NCBI GenBank assembly: GCA_022565195.1
Contig: JADFJZ010000134.1
Span: forward strand, 1-5,626
Direction: 5' to 3'
Origin: Planctomycetota bacterium
GTDB taxonomy: Bacteria > Planctomycetota > Phycisphaerae > UBA1845 > CAIVHJ01
DNA length: 5,626 bases
Below are positions 1-4,060 of this stretch, piece by piece. The notes below the pieces were generated by a model. The model had not been told where the DNA came from, did no database searches, and saw nothing but the letters and a program-made list of their open reading frames with translations. The stretch's first letter is position 1, and each line of letters starts with the position of its first letter. The position numbers and the translations under genes are program-made.

Positions 1-65
1 GTCGCCGTTGCCCGATCGCTTTATTCCAGCCTAACCATTCACCGGGCCAAGTCAAGCACGGCAGG

Positions 66-94
66 TTGTGGCCTCGCCGAACGAGCGCTACAAT
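66..94 (+). promoter_or_regulatory. Putative sigma-70-type promoter of the pterin synthase gene
   Basis: A TACAAT -10 hexamer (89-94, five of six matches to TATAAT) lies 17 nt downstream of TTGTGG (66-71, three of six matches to TTGACA). The -10 box ends only 8 nt before the ATG at 103. A transcript starting 6 to 9 nt downstream of it would begin at or almost at the start codon. No Shine-Dalgarno sequence precedes the ATG, which fits a leaderless or near-leaderless mRNA. The -10 match and spacing are seen directly; promoter activity is inferred. Confidence 0.5.
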
Positions 95-102
95 CTCGTG
101 TC

Positions 103-903
103 ATGAAGCTCATGCGCGAGATTCGATTCAGTGTCCTGCCGCCGTCCACCGGCGTCACAAACTCATGGGCCGGCTGGCCCAGCGCAACGTCAATCGCGCC
201 TTTCCTTACACTGCAAGTGGTTTTGCGCGGTGTCGCTGACCCGCGCACCGGCTACCTGTGCAACGTGCAGACCATCGACCACACAGTGCGTGAATGCGTC
301 GTGCCGCTTGTTGTGGAGTCGCTACAGACAAAGAGGCTTCCGCCGACCGGCGAAACACTGGTTGAGGTCTGTTGGAACGCTCTGCGGAACAATGTGCCGC
401 GGGGAACGGAGCTTGAAGAACTGAGATTGGCGCCGACGCCACACTTGATTTTCAGTAAGCATTCGGGAGCACAGAACATGGTATCCATCACTGAGTCGTT
501 CGAGTTCGCGGCGTCACACCGCTTGTATTGCCCGTCGATGTCGGAGGAAGAAAACCGCGCACTGTTCGGAAAATGCGCGAATCCCAACGGCCATGGGCAC
601 AACTACGTCGTCGAAGTGACCGTGCGCGGCACGCCGGATCCGACCACCGGGAGGATCGTCTATATTCAAGAAATGGAATCAATCGTCAAAGAACAGGTCG
701 TGGACCGCTTCGATCACAAGCACTTGAACCTGGACTGCCCCGAATTCGCGGACCTCAATCCCTCGGTGGAGAACATCACGACGGTCATCTGGAAATTGCT
801 GGACGGACAACTTGAACCGGCCCGCCTCTCCAAAATCCGCGTCTGGGAAACGCCGAAAACCTACGCGGAAATTGAGGAGAAAAAACAGAGCACAGAAGCG
901 TGA
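103..903 (+). CDS. Tandem-domain 6-pyruvoyl/6-carboxy-tetrahydropterin synthase-like protein
   Basis: A 266-residue protein made of two PTPS/QueD-fold halves. The C-terminal half (about 126-260) is a full-length synthase with all signature residues: zinc ligands H139, H164 and H166, catalytic C158 in GKCANPNGHGHNY, the D204-H205 pair in FDHKHLN, PSVENI at 220-225, and substrate-anchoring E249 in VWETP. The five-residue gap between Cys and HGH matches mammalian 6-pyruvoyl-tetrahydropterin synthase rather than the shorter CxxxHGH gap of E. coli QueD. Cys is kept, which argues against the folate-type PTPS-III. Such enzymes convert 7,8-dihydroneopterin triphosphate to 6-pyruvoyl-tetrahydropterin, or to 6-carboxy-tetrahydropterin in queuosine synthesis; which applies cannot be told here. 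The N-terminal half (about 1-120) aligns in outline (PRTGYLCNVQTIDHTVRE against PTTGRIVYIQEMESIVKE; PPTGETL against NPSVENI) but has none of the zinc histidines or the Cys, so it is probably structural. The protein looks cytoplasmic. Start choice: ATG 103 follows a promoter-like sequence; ATG 112 is an alternative. Confidence 0.88.
   Translation: MKLMREIRFSVLPPSTGVTNSWAGWPSATSIAPFLTLQVVLRGVADPRTGYLCNVQTIDHTVRECVVPLVVESLQTKRLPPTGETLVEVCWNALRNNVPRGTELEELRLAPTPHLIFSKHSGAQNMVSITESFEFAASHRLYCPSMSEEENRALFGKCANPNGHGHNYVVEVTVRGTPDPTTGRIVYIQEMESIVKEQVVDRFDHKHLNLDCPEFADLNPSVENITTVIWKLLDGQLEPARLSKIRVWETPKTYAEIEEKKQSTEA
465..469 (+). promoter_or_regulatory. Internal ribosome binding site before the catalytic PTPS domain
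   Basis: GGGAG at 465-469 lies 8 nt before an in-frame ATG at 478 (Met126), exactly where the complete synthase domain begins. Translation from there would give a 141-residue protein, the usual length of a single-domain PTPS. The site is much stronger than anything before the annotated start at 103. It may drive a second, shorter product, or may be the remnant of a separate gene that fused to the upstream half. Confidence 0.45.
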
Positions 904-907
904 TTCA

Positions 908-1279
908 CTACTGAGAAGATTTCAAACGCACCGCCGGAAGGCGTTTCAGTCGTTGGGTGCGTGGGTCAACTTCGATGCCGACGGACTCGAGGGCGGTGAC
1001 CCCAAGGATGGGTTCGGCGTCGTCCTTCCCGAAGATCACTGTCGCCCCAACCATTTCCCCCATGAATTCCACCTCGGCGACGGTCACGTCCAGCGTCACT
1101 TCGCTGCCGTCCGCCAGCTCATAGATTCTTTGCCCTTTCGGCACCAAGCCGATCTCGCGAAGGCGGTTCCCGGGCACCAGGCAATCGATCGATCCCGTGT
1201 CCACCAGAAACAACCCTTCCCATGACTTTTCCGGATCACCCGGATTTCGAATCGCCACGGTTACCTGAGTCACACCCAT
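908..1279 (-). CDS. Retropepsin-like (clan AA) aspartic protease, single lobe
   Basis: A 123-residue protein with the layout of a retroviral-type aspartic protease monomer. It has the catalytic motif FLVDTGS (Asp27), a flap-like LADGSEV at 55-61, and the second conserved hydrophobic-Gly segment PILGVTALESVGIEVD at 90-105. One catalytic Asp per chain means it would work as a homodimer. It resembles the small bacterial 'clan AA aspartic protease' families, whose natural substrates are mostly unknown. No signal peptide or membrane segment is seen, so it is probably cytoplasmic. I chose ATG 1279 because GGAGG lies 7 nt upstream; in-frame TTG 1285 and GTG 1282 are possible but sit too close to that site. 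Its stop is 4 nt from the stop of the convergent pterin synthase gene. It lies 133 nt downstream of the aminotransferase gene on the same strand, so it may have its own promoter. Confidence 0.8.
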   Translation of the reverse strand: MGVTQVTVAIRNPGDPEKSWEGLFLVDTGSIDCLVPGNRLREIGLVPKGQRIYELADGSEVTLDVTVAEVEFMGEMVGATVIFGKDDAEPILGVTALESVGIEVDPRTQRLKRLPAVRLKSSQ

Positions 1280-1286
1280 CACCAAA

Positions 1287-1291
1287 CCTCC
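1287..1291 (-). promoter_or_regulatory. Shine-Dalgarno site of the aspartic protease gene
   Basis: GGAGG on the minus strand, 7 nt before ATG 1279. This spacing selects the ATG over the near-cognate TTG (1285) and GTG (1282) in the same frame. Confidence 0.65.
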
Positions 1292-1351
1292 GCCAGATTT
1301 CCTCTACTCCAATGCTAGCAATTCGACATGCACGACGCAATACTCACCGTC

Positions 1352-1369
1352 CCTCAGCCCACCCTGAGG
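1352..1369 (-). terminator. Weak hairpin downstream of the aminotransferase gene
   Basis: CCTCAG (1352-1357) and CTGAGG (1364-1369) can form a 6-bp stem with a 6-nt loop about 45 nt after the aminotransferase stop codon. No T-tract follows on the minus strand, so intrinsic termination is doubtful. It is the only stem I see between the two genes. Confidence 0.2.
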
Positions 1370-1389
1370 TAGTATGAGCATGCTTCCTT

Positions 1390-1422
1390 CCCCTTTTTCT
1401 CTTTTCTCTTTTTTATTTCCCC
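1390..1422. repeat. Homopyrimidine/homopurine mirror repeat at the aminotransferase 3' end
   Basis: On the plus strand 1383-1414 is an unbroken run of 32 pyrimidines. Within it 1394-1413 is a perfect 20-nt mirror repeat (10-nt half TTTTTCTCTT, then its mirror), flanked by CCCC at 1390-1393 and 1419-1422. On the coding strand it is an all-purine tract that begins at the TAA stop (1413-1415) and runs into the 3' untranslated region. Such mirror-symmetric tracts can in principle form intramolecular triplex (H-DNA); whether this one does is unknown. Confidence 0.6.
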
Positions 1423-2753
1423 AACGTTGCAAGGACTTCGTCAAGCACCTTCAGGCCGACGTCGATTTGTGCTTCGTTGATGCACAGAGGTGGCGTGATG
1501 CGGATGGCCGTCTCGCCGCAGGGCAGCAGGAGCAGGCCGCGATTGAACGCTTCCTGAATGATGCGGTCGCGCAGGTCCGGGTTGTTTTGTTCCCCGTTCT
1601 TGCCTCGAACGATATCAAACCCGATCATCAGTCCGCGGCCACGGACGCGGGCCATGCAGCGATGCCGCTCGGTCATTTCGCGCAACCGAGCCTGCACAAT
1701 CTCGCCCATTTTCGCGGCGTTCTCCATGTAGCCGCCTTCGACTAGCCCAATGGTCGCCAGCGCCGCCGCACAGCAAACCGGGTTGCCGCCGAAGGTGCTG
1801 CCCTGTGCGCCGGGCGGCCAATTCATGACCGAGTCTTTGGTGATCAGCGCCCCCAGCGGCATCCCGCTGGCCAGACCCTTGGCGGAGCAAATAATGTCCG
1901 GGATCACATCATCATGCTGACACGCCCACCATTTTCCAGTGCGGCCAATGCCGCTCTGAATTTCGTCGGCGACCATTAAAATGCCGTGCTGATCGCAGAG
2001 CTGCCGCAGCGCCGGAAGAAAATCTTTCGGCGGAATGTTGTAGCCGCCTTCGCCCTGAATCGGCTCGACAAAAATCGCCGCCACTTCTTCCGATGGAAAG
2101 TGTCTCGTAAACAGGTTGCCGGTGATGTCATCAAGTGTGCCGTACTTGGCGTGCGAAACCATTGGAATCAACGGCCCGAAGCCGAGCTTTTGTTTGAACT
2201 TCGATGCTGTCAGGGCGAGTGAACCCATCGTCCGGCCATGAAACGCACCGTGAAACGCGATGATCCGCTTGCGGCCGGTCTTGTGCCGGGCCAGCTTGAT
2301 GGCTGCTTCAACCGTCTCCGAGCCGCTGTTCGTGAAATAGACTCTGGTCTTTTCTTTGCCCGCCCAGGGCGCAATCGCGCCGAGTTTTTCTGCCAAATCG
2401 ACCATCACTGGATAATAGAAATCACTCCCGCAGATGTGGATCAAGTCCGCAGCTTGCTTTTGAATCGCCTCGACGACTTTGGGATGGCAGTGCCCGGTCG
2501 CGCACACCGCAATGCCCGCCGCAAAATCGAGAAATCGATTCCCGTCAATATCCTCTACAACCGACCCGCTCGCCCGCTTGACCACCAGAGCGTATTCGCG
2601 CGTATTTGAAGGCGACGTGATCGCCACGTCGCGCCGCACCAGTTGCTCCGCCTTCGGCCCCGGAAGCGCGTCCATCACTTCCGGCGCAGGGCCGATCCAG
2701 TCATTTTCTTGTTCGCCAGTGGGTGGGTTGGGACTGGAAGACAACATCGACAT
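1413..2753 (-). CDS. Class III PLP-dependent aminotransferase (acetylornithine/4-aminobutyrate aminotransferase family)
   Basis: A 446-residue fold-type I aminotransferase of usual family length. The PLP-site residues are present: phosphate-binding NSGSE at 142-146, aromatic-side FHGRTMG at 171-177, VEPIQGEGGY at 229-238, cofactor-contacting D263 in VADEIQSGIGRTG, Schiff-base K292 in CSAKGLASG, and T320 in STFGGNP. It would move an amino group from an omega- or amino-acid donor to 2-oxoglutarate or another oxo acid. The sequence fits the broad 'acetylornithine aminotransferase family', which includes GABA, ornithine and N-acetylornithine enzymes and some racemases, so the substrate is not assignable. 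The N-terminal 45 residues are an extension rich in Pro and Ser. It starts 5 nt after the thyX stop on the same strand, so it is probably cotranscribed. The ribosome site AGGTGA (2755-2760) is 1 nt from ATG 2753 but 7 nt from in-frame ATG 2747, so the true start may be 2747 (444 residues). Confidence 0.9.
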   Translation of the reverse strand: MSMLSSSPNPPTGEQENDWIGPAPEVMDALPGPKAEQLVRRDVAITSPSNTREYALVVKRASGSVVEDIDGNRFLDFAAGIAVCATGHCHPKVVEAIQKQAADLIHICGSDFYYPVMVDLAEKLGAIAPWAGKEKTRVYFTNSGSETVEAAIKLARHKTGRKRIIAFHGAFHGRTMGSLALTASKFKQKLGFGPLIPMVSHAKYGTLDDITGNLFTRHFPSEEVAAIFVEPIQGEGGYNIPPKDFLPALRQLCDQHGILMVADEIQSGIGRTGKWWACQHDDVIPDIICSAKGLASGMPLGALITKDSVMNWPPGAQGSTFGGNPVCCAAALATIGLVEGGYMENAAKMGEIVQARLREMTERHRCMARVRGRGLMIGFDIVRGKNGEQNNPDLRDRIIQEAFNRGLLLLPCGETAIRITPPLCINEAQIDVGLKVLDEVLATLGK

Positions 2754-2754
2754 A

Positions 2755-2760
2755 TCACCT
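2755..2760 (-). promoter_or_regulatory. Shine-Dalgarno site overlapping the thyX stop codon
   Basis: AGGTGA on the minus strand overlaps the thyX TAG stop (2761-2759). It is 7 nt before ATG 2747 and 1 nt before ATG 2753. The arrangement suggests translational coupling of the aminotransferase to thyX and favours the second ATG. Confidence 0.5.
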
Positions 2761-3535
2761 ATACTTTCCGGTACGCTGTGCGGGCGGACTGAGTGCCATC
2801 ATCGAGATCCACAAATTCATAATCCCCGAACAAATTCGGGGCCTCTTTCTGCATAATTCGGCAGACTGCGGCGGCCAGTTTGCGTATTTCCGTTTCGGCG
2901 TGCTCATTGCAGCGTAGCTCCACAAAATGGCGCAGCGCCCGAGCGTTAGCGGTCACAAAGATCTTGGTCTCCGTGGCATTAGGCAAAACGGACCGGGCCG
3001 ATTGTCGAGCAACCTTACGCCGCAGCGTTTTGTCCTCCATGTCGGCCAGCTTGGTGGACAATCCGTCCACCAGCTTCTTGTACGCCGCCAGACTGTCCTG
3101 CACGGCCGCCAGCCATATTTCGTGCAACTCCGGGTCTTCCGCGATGATCTCCGGCTCGACAAAATCGGTTTCCGATTCATCGACGTAGCGCTGCGACAGT
3201 TGCGAATAGCCGAAGCCCGCCCGGTGGCGGACCAGTTCATGTGTCAAGCTGCGGGATACGCCGGTGAAAATAAAGTTCCAGACCGCGTGCTCAAGCACCG
3301 AGCCGTGCCCGACCTGCAAGATGCGATCCAGATACTTCGAATTCCCGCCCGGCCGAGGCTTGACGAAACTCATGTAACACACCCGACCGGCGACCTCGCA
3401 GAGTTTCTGGCCGGCAATCTCCGTATCCGTTTGCCAGGATTGCACGTCGTGGTCGGCAAGAAATTGATCGATTTCTGCGTCGTTCGTTGTCTGCCGCCCG
3501 ACTAAATAGACTTTCGGCTCTCGAATAATCCGCAC
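2759..3535 (-). CDS. thyX: FAD-dependent thymidylate synthase ThyX
   Basis: A 258-residue flavoprotein that methylates dUMP to dTMP using methylenetetrahydrofolate and NAD(P)H, acting as a homotetramer in the cytoplasm. The ThyX signature is clear: ELVRHRAGFGYSQLSQRYVDE at about 100-120, with RHR at 103-105 and SQRY at 114-117. Supporting motifs are GHGSVLEH at 77-84 (flavin/dUMP region) and the C-terminal block with ARSVLPNATETKIFV and RHFVELRCNEHAETEIR (about 180-218). The stretch between RHR and the last Ser is eight residues, one longer than in the classical RHRx7S motif. I chose GTG 3535, giving VRIIREPKVYLVG, because GGAG lies 7 nt upstream and the family homology begins here. The reading frame stays open to 3715, but those 60 extra residues are read from leader and palindromic repeat DNA and look non-genuine. 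It is first gene of a probable two-gene transcript with the aminotransferase. Confidence 0.93.
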   Translation of the reverse strand: MRIIREPKVYLVGRQTTNDAEIDQFLADHDVQSWQTDTEIAGQKLCEVAGRVCYMSFVKPRPGGNSKYLDRILQVGHGSVLEHAVWNFIFTGVSRSLTHELVRHRAGFGYSQLSQRYVDESETDFVEPEIIAEDPELHEIWLAAVQDSLAAYKKLVDGLSTKLADMEDKTLRRKVARQSARSVLPNATETKIFVTANARALRHFVELRCNEHAETEIRKLAAAVCRIMQKEAPNLFGDYEFVDLDDGTQSARTAYRKV

Positions 3536-3542
3536 GGCGATA

Positions 3543-3546
3543 CTCC
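3543..3546 (-). promoter_or_regulatory. Shine-Dalgarno site deciding the thyX GTG start
   Basis: GGAG on the minus strand, 7 nt before the GTG at 3535. It supports the 258-residue ThyX over the longer open frame reaching 3715. Confidence 0.6.
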
Positions 3547-3586
3547 AACCTGCGCTCTTTCCGAAAACGGAAGTGGCGACCGATGT

Positions 3587-3618
3587 CCTCGTCGGCCGAT
3601 CCGCCGCGGCCGACGAGG
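3587..3618. repeat. Perfect 11-bp GC-rich inverted repeat in the thyX leader
   Basis: CCTCGTCGGCC (3587-3597) and GGCCGACGAGG (3608-3618) form a perfect 11-bp stem with a 10-nt loop, ending 52 nt upstream of the thyX GTG. If thyX transcription begins further upstream it would fold in the mRNA leader. It could be a regulatory stem, a protein-binding palindrome, or another member of the repeat cluster that follows. No T-tract follows on the minus strand, so it is not an obvious terminator. Confidence 0.6.
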
Positions 3619-3683
3619 CGCAAGCCGCTACAGCAATGTATCTGTTTCGCGTCTGGTTGTCCCGCAGGGACGTTCGATAATAG

Positions 3684-3703
3684 CCCAGCGATTCATCGCT
3701 GGG
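3684..3703. repeat. Hairpin CCCAGCGA/TCGCTGGG
   Basis: A perfect 8-bp stem with a TTCA loop, inside the cassette. Its outer flank AATAGCCCAGC is the left member of the 11-nt inverted pair. Confidence 0.6.
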
Positions 3704-3726
3704 TTCCGGGTCCAAAACCAGAATTA

Positions 3727-3801
3727 AGTCCTGTAGGGACGGCTGACATGTTCGAGCACAAAGACGTTCGACGACTTCGCTTCAGTCGTCCCTACAGGAC
3801 T
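3727..3801. repeat. Long-armed inverted repeat at the cassette centre
   Basis: A 15-nt perfect arm, AGTCCTGTAGGGACG (3727-3741), pairs with CGTCCCTACAGGACT (3787-3801). One G-T wobble (3742/3786) is followed by four more pairs (3743-3746 with 3782-3785), giving 20-nt arms around a 35-nt loop. A competing 7-bp stem GACGACT/AGTCGTC (3770-3776, 3784-3790) shares part of the right arm. Confidence 0.65.
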
Positions 3802-3826
3802 CACCGCTTCAACGGCACTCCACGAT

Positions 3827-3846
3827 CCCAGCCCTGAAGGGCTGGG
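3827..3846. repeat. Hairpin CCCAGCCC/GGGCTGGG
   Basis: A perfect 8-bp GC-rich stem with a TGAA loop. The following GCTGGGCTATT (3841-3851) is the right member of the 11-nt inverted pair bracketing the cassette. The neighbouring GCCCC/GGGGC stem (3860-3872) has the same style. Confidence 0.6.
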
Positions 3847-3872
3847 CTATTCTCATTAGGCCCCTCTGGGGC

Positions 3873-4060
3873 TGACGTCCACCTGCCACGTAACCGCTAA
3901 ACACATACCGAGCAATTGCATTTTCAAACAGAATCTAGTGTTCTGGATTCGGACGCTTCAATGTACATCCGGCTTGGCTTGTTTGCAATCGACGCAAGCG
4001 GCAAATACGATACGGGCGACCGTGTGGTCGTTCCGTCTTTGACAAGCACTGTGAGTAGTG
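3873..4060. other. Non-coding remainder of the divergent intergenic region
   Basis: This stretch lies between the palindromic cassette and the phosphodiesterase start. Apart from a weak promoter-like pair (3983-4011) and a small 5-bp stem CGACC-GTGT-GGTCG (4017-4030), I see nothing recognisable. A 43-codon open frame at 3961-4092 has no ribosome site and overlaps the next gene. No tRNA, riboswitch or conserved leader was recognised. Confidence 0.5.
3983..4011 (+). promoter_or_regulatory. Weak candidate promoter for the phosphodiesterase gene
   Basis: TTGCAA (3983-3988, four of six matches to TTGACA) and TACGAT (4006-4011, four of six to TATAAT) are separated by 17 nt. A start near 4018 would give a leader of about 43 nt. 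The match is modest and could be chance. Confidence 0.25.

Larger units (their letters stand above)
3659..3872. repeat. Nested palindromic intergenic repeat cassette (REP/MITE-like)
   Basis: About 214 bp in the divergent thyX/phosphodiesterase spacer carry at least five stem-loops. They are GTCCC-GCA-GGGAC (3659-3671), CCCAGCGA-TTCA-TCGCTGGG (3684-3703), a long-armed pair at 3727-3746 and 3782-3801, CCCAGCCC-TGAA-GGGCTGGG (3827-3846), and GCCCC-TCT-GGGGC (3860-3872). An 11-nt inverted pair, AATAGCCCAGC (3679-3689) and GCTGGGCTATT (3841-3851), brackets the central 173 bp. The 9-mer GACGTTCGA occurs twice (3669-3677, 3763-3771). The pattern resembles non-autonomous REP-type elements; no transposase gene is present. 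Mobility and copy number elsewhere in the genome are inferred, not seen. Confidence 0.65.

Noticed and set aside
812..1225. 137-codon plus-strand open frame overlapping the end of the pterin synthase and the protease gene
   Set aside because: It is out of frame with both genes. The minus strand encodes a clear retropepsin with a ribosome site, so this is a shadow frame.
1300..1340. Possible minus-strand promoter for the aspartic protease (TAGCAT with TTGCGT 17 nt upstream)
   Set aside because: Only four and three of six matches to consensus; not distinguishable from chance.
3583..3837. 84-codon plus-strand open frame across the palindromic cassette
   Set aside because: It is a translation of the hairpins and their linkers, has no ribosome site, and shows no domain-like composition.
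3650..3880. CRISPR array
   Set aside because: The repeats are inverted, of different lengths and irregularly spaced, with no direct repeat and spacer periodicity and no cas gene.
4039..4044. Perfect TTGACA -35 hexamer
   Set aside because: It is only 16 nt from the ATG at 4061, so the matching -10 box would fall inside the coding region of the gene it would serve.
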